Assembly (NCBI RefSeq): GCF_900609055.1
Contig: NZ_UXAW01000034.1
Location: forward strand, 1 to 64,000
Length of the DNA: 64,000 nucleotides
Direction: 5' to 3'
Source: Pseudogemmobacter humi
Lineage (GTDB): Bacteria > Pseudomonadota > Alphaproteobacteria > Rhodobacterales > Rhodobacteraceae
Made by a program: the position numbers and the translations under genes. Every line of letters starts with the position of its first letter. Positions within the stretch are counted from its first letter, which is position 1. Positions 1-9,258 of the stretch are shown here, piece by piece. Under the pieces are notes generated by a model. That model was not told the DNA's origin. It searched no databases and was given only the letters and a program-made list of their open reading frames with translations.

Positions 1-358
1 GAAATTCGTTGTAAGGATGGGATGCCATCACTAAAGTATGTATAGAACGTGATTATGGCTGTATGTCAATCACCACCCCCCGGTCTGCTCTGCCCGCACA
101 GCGGCGGAGGGTGCGGATTTGTGACGATATTTTCGGAAAATCCGCCGGGACCACCCCGGGCCGCAGCCTTGAAACCGCGATTTCGTGTCTCTCGCCAAAA
201 GCAACACAACAAATGGAAACACTCCCGCGATAGTGGCTGGAAGATGGAAGCAATCCTGAGCAAAGATCATCCGCGCCCGCCCTGCGAGCGGACGGGCGAT
301 ATGTTGAAGTGGCGCAGCCAACAGGGCACTGTCCTGCCGCAACCCGAAGGAGCCTGAT
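1..358. promoter_or_regulatory. Non-coding region upstream of the first hybrid kinase
   Basis: No convincing gene is seen here; the open frames in it look like GC-rich shadows without a ribosome site. The first 60 bases are AT-richer than the rest and carry ACTAAAGTATGTAT at 30-43, a 14-base string found again exactly at 22,817-22,830 in front of a response-regulator gene. The short palindrome TTTCGGAAA lies around 131-140. The strand and identity of the promoter for the kinase at 359 cannot be fixed by eye. Confidence 0.4.
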
Positions 359-2191
359 GTGATTCCTGCTCAACGAGAGCGTCCCCACGCCGGAGCTGCG
401 GATAACGACCCTCTGGCGCTGCTTGCGGCAATCCTGGCCACCGACAGCCGCGGCACGATCGTCTTTTCCGCCAAAGGGGAATTGCTGCTGGCCAATGCCG
501 CCGTGGGCGCGGCGCTTGTGGCGCAGTGGCATGGTTTCGGATCCTCTGCCGACTGGGCCCGGGCCCGCGATCAGGCCCGGCGGACGGGCAGCGCGCCGGT
601 CGCGCTTACGCCGGGTCTTTCGGGCGAGCTGAGCCTTGTCGCCCCCGACGACTCCCAGGCCGGGTGGTATCTGCTGCGTCTGGCCGAAGATGCGGGCGAA
701 AGCGAAGCGGCCCTGCGCGCGGGGCGGATCGCGGCCATGGCGCATGATCTGCGCGCGCCGCTGCAATCGCTGATGATCGCGGCGGATACCCTGGCCGGGC
801 AGCCGGGCGGCGATGCCCGCGCGGCAGAGATCGGCGCGCTGGCGCAACTGGCGCTGGATCAGATGCGCAATCTGCTGGAAACCGCGCGGATGGACGAGGT
901 TTCGGCCCATGTCGAGCCGGTCGAGACCTTCGATCTGACTGCGCTGGTGCGGGACATGGCGCGGCTTCTGGATCCGATCTGCCGGCGCAGCGACAACCAT
1001 ATCGTGCTGGAAATCCCCGAGCGGCCGCACTGGCACCGCGGCGCCCCGCATCTGATCCGCGCGGTGTTGCAGAACCTGATCACCAATGCCAACCGCTTCA
1101 ACATGAACGGGCCGGTGACGGTGCGGCTGCGGCTGGATCCCTCGGAAAGCGAGGCCGAACCCGTGGTCACGCTGGAGGTCGAGGATGTCGGCCCCGGGTT
1201 GTCGGACGCCGAGCGCCAGCTTCTGCTGAAGCCGCGCCGCAGCCTGTCTCCTTCGGCCAGCGCCGGCGGCTATGGGATGGGCCTTGGCATCGTGTCGCGC
1301 GCGGTCTCACGGCTGCGCGGCAAGATCACCGCCGAACCCGGAGAGGAGCGCGGCACCCTGTTTCGCATCTCTTTCCCGCTGGGGATCGCGCAGGGGCCCG
1401 ACGACACCGCGGCCCCCGCAGCCGGCAATCCGGTCAGTCTGGCCGGGCTGAAGATCCTCGTGGTCGAGGACAATCCGGTCAACCTCGCGATCCTGTTGCG
1501 CACGCTTGCCGATGCCGGGGCCGGAGCCGAAGGCGTGACCAGCGGTCAGGATGCGCTGAACCGGATCACCGCCACCGGCAGCGGTTTCGATCTGATCCTG
1601 CTGGACATCACCCTGCCCGATATCGACGGGATCGAAGTGGCCCGGCGGGTGCGCGCGGCCGAGACCGGCGACGAGTCCATCCTGATCGTCGGGCTGACGG
1701 CGCATGTCCGTGCGGTCGTGCATGGTTCGGGCCTTGCCGCCGGGATGAATCACATCCTGATCAAGCCGGTCAGCCCGTCGGAACTCCGCCGGGCGTTGCG
1801 CGCGCTGTGGGACGGTGTGCGCCCGCGGCAGCAGGATCATAAACAGGGGCGCGAAGTCGATATGATGCTGAACGAGAGGCTGGTCGAGGAACTGGTGGAC
1901 GAAATGGGGCGCGAGGCCTCGCTGTCCTTCATGCGCCAGGCGCTGGCCGAGGCGCGCGAAGTGCTTGCCGTCTTCCGTTCGGGCGGAGACGATGCGCATA
2001 TCCGCCACCGCATCCATTCGGCGATCGGCTCGGCCGGGCTAACCGGGCTGGCCGGGGTGGAATACGGGCTGCGGCGGTTGCAGGGCGATGCCCGCGCGGG
2101 CACCCGCAGCGACGAGGCGGCGGCGCTGGCCGCCGATATGATCGACAAAACCGGCGCACAACTGGAAAAGCTGGCCTCGGCCGCGGGCTGA
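359..2191 (+). CDS. Hybrid sensor histidine kinase with receiver and Hpt domains
   Basis: This 610-residue protein is a cytoplasmic phosphorelay kinase; no membrane span is seen. The N-terminal ~115 residues may be a small sensor (PAS-like) domain. A HisKA H-box (MAHDLRAPLQ, phospho-His about residue 129) is followed by a HATPase domain with an N-box (NLITNANRFN) and a G-box (DVGPGLSD). A receiver domain starts at ILVVEDN, with phospho-Asp about residue 416 in LILLDITLPD. The C-terminus is an Hpt-like domain with HSAIGSAG (His about residue 553). The start is GTG, overlapping an out-of-frame ATG, behind the AAGGAG-like stretch at 346-352. It converges with a second hybrid kinase 20 bases downstream. 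Its input and partner are unknown; the neighbourhood suggests control of the Tad and type I secretion locus. Confidence 0.88.
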   Translation: MIPAQRERPHAGAADNDPLALLAAILATDSRGTIVFSAKGELLLANAAVGAALVAQWHGFGSSADWARARDQARRTGSAPVALTPGLSGELSLVAPDDSQAGWYLLRLAEDAGESEAALRAGRIAAMAHDLRAPLQSLMIAADTLAGQPGGDARAAEIGALAQLALDQMRNLLETARMDEVSAHVEPVETFDLTALVRDMARLLDPICRRSDNHIVLEIPERPHWHRGAPHLIRAVLQNLITNANRFNMNGPVTVRLRLDPSESEAEPVVTLEVEDVGPGLSDAERQLLLKPRRSLSPSASAGGYGMGLGIVSRAVSRLRGKITAEPGEERGTLFRISFPLGIAQGPDDTAAPAAGNPVSLAGLKILVVEDNPVNLAILLRTLADAGAGAEGVTSGQDALNRITATGSGFDLILLDITLPDIDGIEVARRVRAAETGDESILIVGLTAHVRAVVHGSGLAAGMNHILIKPVSPSELRRALRALWDGVRPRQQDHKQGREVDMMLNERLVEELVDEMGREASLSFMRQALAEAREVLAVFRSGGDDAHIRHRIHSAIGSAGLTGLAGVEYGLRRLQGDARAGTRSDEAAALAADMIDKTGAQLEKLASAAG

Positions 2192-2210
2192 CGGCCGGGG
2201 CGTCGGCGGC

Positions 2211-4682
2211 TCAGCCGTCGCCCTCGTTCTCGGGCCGCGAGAAGAACTCGTCCGCCAGCCCCTTGAGCTGGGCGAAGCTGAGCGGCTTTTCCAGCGCGTA
2301 ATTGGCGCCGGCCTCTTCCAGATCGCGGCATTCCGAGCCCATGGTCGAGGCGGTGATGCCGATGATCGGCAGATCCTTGTCGGTCCGGCGGATCTCGCGC
2401 ACCAGTTCGCTGCCAACGAGACCGGGCAAGAGCTGATCGACCACCAGCATGTCGTATTGGTTGGCCCGGAACATCGCCAGCCCGTCGTCGCCGGTCTCGG
2501 CCCAGTCCACCTTCTGGAACAGTTTTCGCAGCCGGGCGCAGGTGATCTCGCCCACCAGCTTGTTGTCTTCGACCAGCAGCACGCTGCGGCTGGCATAGGC
2601 GGGGGTTACGTCACTCATCGTTGCGTTTTCCTGTTCTGCGTTGCGGGACGCCTGTTCCGCCCGCGCCGGATGGGTCAGGACGAACCTGCACCCCTTGCCG
2701 TCGCTTTGCAGAACCAGATCGCCCCCCATCAGCCGGATGGCCTTGCGGGCCGTGTAAAGTCCGAGGCCCGGGCGTTCCTCGGGGTTTTCGCCGCTGGTCT
2801 CGAACGGCTCGAAAATCCGGCGCCGGTGCTGTTCCGCGATCCCGACCCCATTGTCCGAGACCTGCCAGGTGACGGTCAGCTCGCCCCCGCTTCCCTTCAT
2901 GACCAGGGCGCTGAGAACCACATCGGTGCCTTTGGAATGCACGATGGCATTGTGAACCAGCTTGGACAAGGCGATGAACACCCGGCTGTAATCGCAGCGG
3001 ATCGACAGATCGCTGTGTTCGCTGGGGGCGGTGTGGATCACGATGCCGTTCGCCTCGGCGGCCGGGCGGAAGATGTCCAGGATCTGCTGCGAGATTTCCC
3101 GCACCGTAAAGCCGCCGCCGGCGCTCTGGCCGCCCTCGGCGCCGCTGCCGGCGCGCAGATCGTCGAGAATGGCGACGATGCGTTGCAGCGTCTTGTCGAA
3201 ACTGGCGCTGACATCCTGCCAGTCCATGCCGGATTGCAGTTCCTCGGCCAGCATCGACAGGATGGCAATCGGTGTGCGCAATTCATGCGAGGCGATGGAC
3301 AACAGCCTTTCCTCGCGCAGGACCGCCTCGCCCAGCAGTTTCTCGTAGCGCGCCAGGCGGGCGGCCAGCGCCTCCTCGCGGCGCAGCCTGACCAGTGCCA
3401 GCCAGGCGGTGGGGGGATCGTTGCGCAGGACATGGGCCTCGAACGTCTCTACCCGGGCCGCGTTCGTCTCGTCCTTCACCGTCAGTTGCAGGCGGACCGG
3501 ATCCTCGCCCGCCTGCCCGGTCTGAAGCGCCTGGAGCAGATCGAGCACGCCGGAAAAGGCGGAATCGCGGAAAAGCTCGGCGAAGCTGGCGCTGTGATCG
3601 AAGCCGAGCGAGCGCCCCGAGCCCTGGGGGAAGCGCATGATCCGTTCCTCCAGGTCGAGCTGAACGATCCAGCAGCCCGCGGCCTCGTGGAAGCGCAGCG
3701 TCGCCTCGGCCGGCGGGGTGCCGATGCGGGTGATCGGATCGCCGCCGGGGACGCGCCGGTTGCCGCTGATCAGCACGGTTAGCATCAGGGCGACGGCGAT
3801 GGCCTGGGCTCCGGCCACCGCCTGCGAAGCGGTGACGGCGAAGGCCAGTGCGGCGCCGGCCAGCGCCATGCCAAGCCCCATCAGCAGCGGCGGCTGGCGG
3901 ATCAGCACGGTGCAGATCATCGTTCCCGCCAGCAGCAGGATCACGGCCGCGCCGGTCGTGCCGAGCACGCTGATGGCCGGAACGGTCTCGATCACGGCAG
4001 TCGCCGCCAGTGCGGCCACCGCCGCCAAGAGCGGCAGCGAGGCCGGGGCCGGATCCTGCGCCGGGTCCTGGAGCGCGGCCAGACCCTGAAGCAGCAGGCT
4101 GGCGGCGGTCAGGGCGTATAGTGCGCCAAGCAGCGGCGCGACCGGCGGCGCAGGGACGACACCCTGCCCCGTCAGCAAGGGCAGGGCGGATGCGGTCAGC
4201 CAGAAGCCCCCGCCCAGAATGATGCCCGCCAGTACCAGATGCGCGGGATGCGACAGAATCCGCGGATCGGTGTCGCTGCGCAGGCGCAGCAGATGCCGTG
4301 CCGCGCGGCAAAGCGCGGCAAGCCCGGCCCCGGCGACCCAGGCCAGCGCCACGGCCAGCGGGCTGACGGTTTGCACCGTCACCGCAGGGGGCCAGAACAG
4401 GCCCGACATCAGCGGCATCCCCGGCAGCAGAAACAGACCGAGGCCCGAGGCAAGCAGGAATGGCGTGGAGCTTCGCCCCGGCGTGGCGGCATGCAGTTCG
4501 GCCAGCACCAGATGGACCGCCACCGACCAGATCAGCGCGGCCAGAGGCATCGCCTCGCCCAGCCCCATCCCCGGAAACCCGCTCAGCACAAGCTGCGCCC
4601 CGAAGGTCGGGATCAGCACCGCGCAAAGCGCGGTCACGATGCGAAAGGTGTGGCGGGCGGATCGGATGGCTTGGGTTGGCAT
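2211..4682 (-). CDS. Membrane hybrid histidine kinase with C-terminal receiver
   Basis: This is an 823-residue sensor kinase. The first ~300 residues are hydrophobic, with roughly eight to nine probable membrane spans and no recognised periplasmic sensor. A PAS-like linker follows. HisKA has the H-box SHELRTP (His about residue 465), and HATPase has VHNAIVHSKG and SDNGVGIAE. The C-terminal receiver begins SVLLVEDN, with phospho-Asp about residue 746 in LVVDQLLPG. It starts 22 bases beyond the tadC stop on the same strand, so it is probably the last gene of the leftward Tad operon. This gives a plausible role in controlling pilus or surface attachment, which is an inference from position only. 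Confidence 0.88.
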   Translation of the reverse strand: MPTQAIRSARHTFRIVTALCAVLIPTFGAQLVLSGFPGMGLGEAMPLAALIWSVAVHLVLAELHAATPGRSSTPFLLASGLGLFLLPGMPLMSGLFWPPAVTVQTVSPLAVALAWVAGAGLAALCRAARHLLRLRSDTDPRILSHPAHLVLAGIILGGGFWLTASALPLLTGQGVVPAPPVAPLLGALYALTAASLLLQGLAALQDPAQDPAPASLPLLAAVAALAATAVIETVPAISVLGTTGAAVILLLAGTMICTVLIRQPPLLMGLGMALAGAALAFAVTASQAVAGAQAIAVALMLTVLISGNRRVPGGDPITRIGTPPAEATLRFHEAAGCWIVQLDLEERIMRFPQGSGRSLGFDHSASFAELFRDSAFSGVLDLLQALQTGQAGEDPVRLQLTVKDETNAARVETFEAHVLRNDPPTAWLALVRLRREEALAARLARYEKLLGEAVLREERLLSIASHELRTPIAILSMLAEELQSGMDWQDVSASFDKTLQRIVAILDDLRAGSGAEGGQSAGGGFTVREISQQILDIFRPAAEANGIVIHTAPSEHSDLSIRCDYSRVFIALSKLVHNAIVHSKGTDVVLSALVMKGSGGELTVTWQVSDNGVGIAEQHRRRIFEPFETSGENPEERPGLGLYTARKAIRLMGGDLVLQSDGKGCRFVLTHPARAEQASRNAEQENATMSDVTPAYASRSVLLVEDNKLVGEITCARLRKLFQKVDWAETGDDGLAMFRANQYDMLVVDQLLPGLVGSELVREIRRTDKDLPIIGITASTMGSECRDLEEAGANYALEKPLSFAQLKGLADEFFSRPENEGDG

Positions 4683-4703
4683 GGCCGGTATTTTCTTCGC
4701 GGA

Positions 4704-5570
4704 TCAGAACGAGGTAGCGATGCGGTATACCGCCGGCGCCAGAAGCAGGATCAGCAGCGGGGGCACGGTGAACATCATCGTGCCCAGGGTCATCTTCGTC
4801 GGCAGGACATTCGCGCGCTCTTCGATCTTGCGCACCCGCCGGTCGCGCAGATCGGCGGCGAAAACCCGCAGGGTCTGGGCGATCGGCGTGCCCATCGAGG
4901 TGGATTGCACGATCACCGAGGCAAGCTGGCGCAGATCGTCGTTGTCGGTCTCCTGCGCCATCTTCAGCCAGGAATCCTGGCGCTCGGCCCCGGCCGCCAG
5001 CGCCTCGGTCAAAGCGGTGAAGCGGGCGGCCAGATCGGGATGCACCGGGCGCAGTTCGTCGGCGACCCGCATCACCGCCATATCGGTGGATTGCCCGGCC
5101 TCGACGCAGATCAGCATGAAATCCAGCGCATCAGGCAGCGCCAGCTCGATCCGCTTCATATAGGCCGCGCGGCGCTTGTCGATCACCACCACCGGCAGGA
5201 AATAGCCCATGACGCAGACGATCAGCATGACGCCAAGCCGGAAGGGCGGCGCAAGTTCCTCCAGCGCGGGCACGAGGCGGATCAGGATCAGCCCGGCGAT
5301 CAGCCCGGCCAGCGCGCATCCCGCCTTGGCATAGAGAAACAGCCGCACCGCCGCCGGATGCTGGAATCCCGCCTGATACAACTGCTTGCGCAGTTCCGAT
5401 GCGGCGGGCTGTTCGTCGGCCGAGACCAGTTGCAGATCCGGCGCGGCGGATTTCTTCCGCCCTGCCCAGGCCGAGGCGGGCGCGCGCTGGACGATCACCA
5501 GCGCCAGCGCCAGCATCAGGGCCGAGGCGATGAAGCCCCCCAGCAGAAGCCAGGCGCTCAGGGCCGTCAT
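4704..5570 (-). CDS. tadC: Tad pilus inner-membrane platform protein TadC
   Basis: This 288-residue protein of the type II secretion F (GspF) family is one of the two platform proteins of the Tad/Flp pilus machine. An N-terminal membrane span (residues ~5-27) and a pair of spans (~85-135) precede the cytoplasmic helical domain, where ALPDALDFMLICVEAG is the usual GspF signature. A last hydrophobic segment lies near the C-terminus. It follows tadB by 19 bases in the same direction. The pairing with TadB and CpaF makes the assignment firm. Confidence 0.92.
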   Translation of the reverse strand: MTALSAWLLLGGFIASALMLALALVIVQRAPASAWAGRKKSAAPDLQLVSADEQPAASELRKQLYQAGFQHPAAVRLFLYAKAGCALAGLIAGLILIRLVPALEELAPPFRLGVMLIVCVMGYFLPVVVIDKRRAAYMKRIELALPDALDFMLICVEAGQSTDMAVMRVADELRPVHPDLAARFTALTEALAAGAERQDSWLKMAQETDNDDLRQLASVIVQSTSMGTPIAQTLRVFAADLRDRRVRKIEERANVLPTKMTLGTMMFTVPPLLILLLAPAVYRIATSF

Positions 5571-5589
5571 GCTGCACCCGCCTTTCGGA

Positions 5590-6558
5590 TCATTCGATTT
5601 TCACCAGCCAGCGCATGAACAGGATATTCAGCGTCAGAAGCCCGCCCACCACCGCCAGCATCGGCAGAAAAAACGGCTTGTCGGAGATCTCTTCGAAATA
5701 GCCGGGGTTGATCGCCAGCAGCATGGTGGTGGCCAGCAGCGGGAAGAAGGACAGGAAGCGGCCCGACCATTTGGCCTCGGCGGTGATCGAGCGCACCTTG
5801 CGCCGCATCTGCTGGCGCCCGCGCGCGATGGCGCAGAGCCGTTCGATCACCTCGGCCAGATTGCCGCCGGATGCCGACTGGATCGAGACGGCGGCGGCGA
5901 AGAAACGCAGGTTCTGGTTCTGGCAGCGTTCCGCCATATCGCGCAAAGCCCGGACCGGATCCTGGCCATAGCTGATCCGGCGCGAGGTCTCGGCGAATTC
6001 GTCCGACAGGGGGGCGGTCAGCTCCTGCCCCACCGACTGGATGGCCGAGGCGACCGGCAGGCCGACCCGGAGCGAGCGCACGATCATGTCCAGCGCCTCG
6101 GGCACGGCGTCGTCGATTGCCGCCAGGCGGCGCCGGAAGCGCAGCCCGGCCCAGAAACGCCAGATCACGGCCGAAACCAGCAGCCCCGCCAGCGCCCCCA
6201 ACAGAAGATTGGTGCCGGTGGCGGCATTGGCCAGGATCGCGACCAGCGTCGTCACCGACAGCACCAGCACCAGAGTGATCCGGCGCATCTCGGTGCCGAA
6301 AGCGGCCAGATTGTCCCGCCCCGGCGCCACCTTGATGACCCGCGCCCACCAGCGGGGCGGATCCTCGCGCCGCAGCGCCTGCTGCCCGGCGGCGCGGTCG
6401 CGGTCCTCGGGGCCGGCGGTTTCGACCGAGCCCGAGAACCGCCGGATCACCGCCCGTTGCAGCTTGCGGTAATTCTCGGACAGCGCCATCCCTGCGGCGG
6501 CGGTCAGCAGCAGCAGACCGAAGCCGAGCATGAGCGAGAGGATATGCGACAGCACCAT
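5590..6558 (-). CDS. tadB: Tad pilus inner-membrane platform protein TadB
   Basis: This 322-residue GspF-family protein is the partner of TadC. It has an N-terminal membrane span (~5-27), two central spans (~95-135), the GspF domain with AVPEALDMIVRSLRVGLPV and a C-terminal hydrophobic hairpin (~265-315). Its start lies 4 bases after the cpaF stop, so the two are translated together. It is expected to form the membrane platform on which the CpaF ATPase acts. Confidence 0.92.
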   Translation of the reverse strand: MVLSHILSLMLGFGLLLLTAAAGMALSENYRKLQRAVIRRFSGSVETAGPEDRDRAAGQQALRREDPPRWWARVIKVAPGRDNLAAFGTEMRRITLVLVLSVTTLVAILANAATGTNLLLGALAGLLVSAVIWRFWAGLRFRRRLAAIDDAVPEALDMIVRSLRVGLPVASAIQSVGQELTAPLSDEFAETSRRISYGQDPVRALRDMAERCQNQNLRFFAAAVSIQSASGGNLAEVIERLCAIARGRQQMRRKVRSITAEAKWSGRFLSFFPLLATTMLLAINPGYFEEISDKPFFLPMLAVVGGLLTLNILFMRWLVKIE

Positions 6559-6562
6559 CGCC

Positions 6563-7948
6563 TCAGATCCCGTAAAGATCGGCGGGCAGGTTGATGCCCC
6601 AGCGGCGGAAGCGGTCGGAATAAGCAGAGCGCACGCCCGAAGCGGCGAAATGGCCTTCGACCTTTCCGTCGGGGGCCACGCCGGTGTGCTCGAAGAAGAA
6701 CAGCTCCTGCATGGTCAGCACATCGCCCTCGCAGCCGGTGATCTCGGTGATCGAGGTGATCTTGCGGCTGCCGTCCTGCAACCGGCTGACCTGGACGATC
6801 AGATTGACCGCGCTGGCCACCTGGCGGCGCAGCGCGCCGAGCGGGATCTCGATCCCGGCCATGGCGACCATGTTCTCCAGCCGGCTGGTGGCGTCGCGGG
6901 CGGAATTGGCGTGGATCGTGGTCATCGAGCCGTCATGCCCGGTGTTCATCGCCTGGAGCATGTCGATCACCTCGTCGCCGCGGGTCTCGCCCACGATGAT
7001 CCGGTCGGGCCGCATCCGAAGCGCATTGCGCAGGCAGTCGCGCTGCGTCACCGCGCCCTTGCCTTCGATGTTCGGCGGCCGGCTCTCCATCCGCCCGACA
7101 TGGGTCTGTTGCAGCCGCAGCTCGGCGGTGTCCTCGACGGTGATGATCCGCTCGCGCTTGCCGATATAGGCCGACAGCGCGTTCAGCAGCGTGGTCTTGC
7201 CCGAGCCCGTGCCGCCCGAGATGATGACGTTCAGCCGGCAGGCCACGGCCGCGCGCAGATAGGTCGCCATCCGGTCGCTGAGCGCGCCGAGGAAGGTGAG
7301 CTGGTCGAGGCTGAGCTTGTCCTTGCGGAACTTGCGGATCGAGACCAGCGTGCCGTCGAGCGCGATCGGCGCGATCACCGCATTGAGGCGCGAGCCGTCG
7401 GGCAGCCGCGCATCGACATAGGGCGTGGATTCGTCCAGCCGCCGCCCGACCGAGCCTACGATCTTTTGCAGGATCCGCCGCAGATGCGCCTCGTCCTGGA
7501 ACTGCACGTCGGTCAGTTCCAAAAGCCCGCCCTGCTCGACGAAAACCTGCTCGGGCCCGTTGATCAGGATGTCGGAGACGGTTTCGTCGTTGATCAGGAT
7601 CTCCAGCGGGCCAAGCCCCATCACCTCGTAATACAGATCCTCGACCAGCCCGTCGCGGTCCGAGCGGCTGACGGCGATGTTCTGCCGCGGAATCAGGTTC
7701 TTCAGGATGTTCGAGATCTCGGTCTTGATCTCGGCCTCGCTGGCCTGGATCAGCGCCGAAAGGTTCAGCGTCTCAAGCAGTTGCTGATGCGCCTGCTGGC
7801 GCAGCTCGGTCAGCTTGCGGCGGCGGTTGCGCGCGGCCCGGTTCTCGCCATCGGCCTCGGCTGCGGGCAGATCGGCGGGCAGGACGGGGCTGTCGGGCTT
7901 TGCCACGGCCGGATCGGCGGCCCTGTTCTGACGGAATTTGTCGAACAT
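6563..7948 (-). CDS. cpaF: Tad pilus assembly ATPase CpaF (TadA)
   Basis: This 461-residue secretion ATPase of the VirB11/GspE superfamily powers pilus extension and, in Tad systems, probably retraction. It has a Walker [10 protein letters not shown] (about residue 247), an Asp box, a Walker B-like [11 protein letters not shown] and a His box [13 protein letters not shown]. The open frame continues far upstream, but the family start is MFDKFRQN at 7,948. There ATG overlaps the cpaE stop by one base (TGATG), showing translational coupling. The N-terminal ~60 residues are charged and variable, as is common in CpaF. Confidence 0.94.
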   Translation of the reverse strand: MFDKFRQNRAADPAVAKPDSPVLPADLPAAEADGENRAARNRRRKLTELRQQAHQQLLETLNLSALIQASEAEIKTEISNILKNLIPRQNIAVSRSDRDGLVEDLYYEVMGLGPLEILINDETVSDILINGPEQVFVEQGGLLELTDVQFQDEAHLRRILQKIVGSVGRRLDESTPYVDARLPDGSRLNAVIAPIALDGTLVSIRKFRKDKLSLDQLTFLGALSDRMATYLRAAVACRLNVIISGGTGSGKTTLLNALSAYIGKRERIITVEDTAELRLQQTHVGRMESRPPNIEGKGAVTQRDCLRNALRMRPDRIIVGETRGDEVIDMLQAMNTGHDGSMTTIHANSARDATSRLENMVAMAGIEIPLGALRRQVASAVNLIVQVSRLQDGSRKITSITEITGCEGDVLTMQELFFFEHTGVAPDGKVEGHFAASGVRSAYSDRFRRWGINLPADLYGI

Positions 7949-9258
7949 CAGGTGAGTCCTCCCACCGCGGCGGGCCGCTGGCCGGCATGTTCGCGCAGAA
8001 GCCGGGCCAGATCGCGGATCGCCAGCCGCAGCGGATTGTTCGGTGCGTGATCGGCCAGCGGCGTTCCGGCGTTGCAGGCTGCGGTGATTTCCTCGCCCGC
8101 CTCGGGCAGCAGTTGCAGAAAGCCCGGGCCGCAGCTTTTCGCGAATTCGTCGCGGGCCTCGCACCAGGCTTTGCCGGGTTTGCGCGGGGTGTGGTTCAGC
8201 AGCCAGAAAAGCCGGGTCGGCGCGATGGCTTCGGACCGGATCAGGTCGCGCAGCTTGGCCGCGTTCTGGGCCGAGCGCACATCCAGGGTGCAAAGCGCGA
8301 AAACCGCATCCGCCCCGGTAAAGGCGGCCTCGCTCCAGTCCAGGATCTGATGCGGCAGGTCCAGGATCACCAGATCGGCCTTTTCCCGCGCCAGCGCCAG
8401 GATGCGCCGCAGATCCGCGCCGGTGATGCCGTCCGCGGGCAGGATCTCGCCCGGTCCCGCGAAGACCAGAAGATTGTCGTCCCGCCGTTGCAGGCACAGA
8501 TCGAAAGCCTCGGAATCCATCGTCGCGATATTGCGATAGGCGTCGAGCACCCGGGAATTGGCGGCAAGGTTCAGATAGGTGGCGACATTGCCGAACTGGA
8601 GGTTGAGGTCGATCAGGCAGACGCTGAGCTCAGGCATGTCGCGCGCCAGTTCCACCGCCAGATTGACCGCGAGCGCGGTTCCCCCCGCGCCGCCCGACAA
8701 GGGCTGGATCGCGAAGGTGCGGGCAGGGCCGGAAAGCGCCGCCGCCAGCGCCGTGGCCGGGGTCTCGGCGGGCTCCGCCGGTTCCGTCTGCGGCTGCTTT
8801 GCCGGGAACAGGCGCCGCCAGGAAAAGCCGCGCGCGGGCTTTTCCGTGCCAGACGAGGTTTCGGACGGCGCCGGGACCGTCGCGGCCGTCCTGAAGGGCG
8901 GGCCGTAAAGCACGGCGATCCCGGGATCCGGCTCCAGCCGCAGCCGCGATTTGGGCGGCAGCAGCACAGTGATCTTCGGCGAATGGCGTTTCGCCTCGGC
9001 GATGATGGCTCCGACCAGCCGCGGCGTCGCCTCTTTGCCCGCATCGGGTGCGATCACGATCTGATCGAAGGCGCCGCCATGATGGGTTTTCAGGAAATCG
9101 AACGCCTCGGCCAGGGTCAGATCGGTGCGCGCGGTTTGCCGGGGAAGCTGGGCGATCCAGGCCGAAAGCCGCAATACCGCGTCGATTCCGTCGCAGATCG
9201 AGCAGATCCGGCCCCCGTCCGCCGGTTCGGATGCGGCGCTTTCGCGGCCGTTCAGCAT
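7948..9258 (-). CDS. cpaE: Tad pilus localisation ATPase-like protein CpaE (TadZ)
   Basis: This 436-residue protein of the MinD/ParA-like CpaE/TadZ family places the pilus machine in the cell. It has an N-terminal receiver-like atypical domain (~20-140), a low-complexity linker and a P-loop domain. Its deviant Walker A is SGGAGGTALAVNLA, which lacks the usual lysines and resembles TadZ proteins of weakened ATPase type. CLIDLNLQFGN and VILDLPH mark the A' and B motifs. The start overlaps the end of cpaB by 7 bases, and the stop overlaps the cpaF start. Confidence 0.88.
   Translation of the reverse strand: MLNGRESAASEPADGGRICSICDGIDAVLRLSAWIAQLPRQTARTDLTLAEAFDFLKTHHGGAFDQIVIAPDAGKEATPRLVGAIIAEAKRHSPKITVLLPPKSRLRLEPDPGIAVLYGPPFRTAATVPAPSETSSGTEKPARGFSWRRLFPAKQPQTEPAEPAETPATALAAALSGPARTFAIQPLSGGAGGTALAVNLAVELARDMPELSVCLIDLNLQFGNVATYLNLAANSRVLDAYRNIATMDSEAFDLCLQRRDDNLLVFAGPGEILPADGITGADLRRILALAREKADLVILDLPHQILDWSEAAFTGADAVFALCTLDVRSAQNAAKLRDLIRSEAIAPTRLFWLLNHTPRKPGKAWCEARDEFAKSCGPGFLQLLPEAGEEITAACNAGTPLADHAPNNPLRLAIRDLARLLREHAGQRPAAVGGLT

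Noticed and set aside
49-357. Plus-strand open frame of 102 codons before the first kinase
   Set aside because: There is no ribosome site and the composition is proline/arginine-rich; it ends just before the kinase start by chance.
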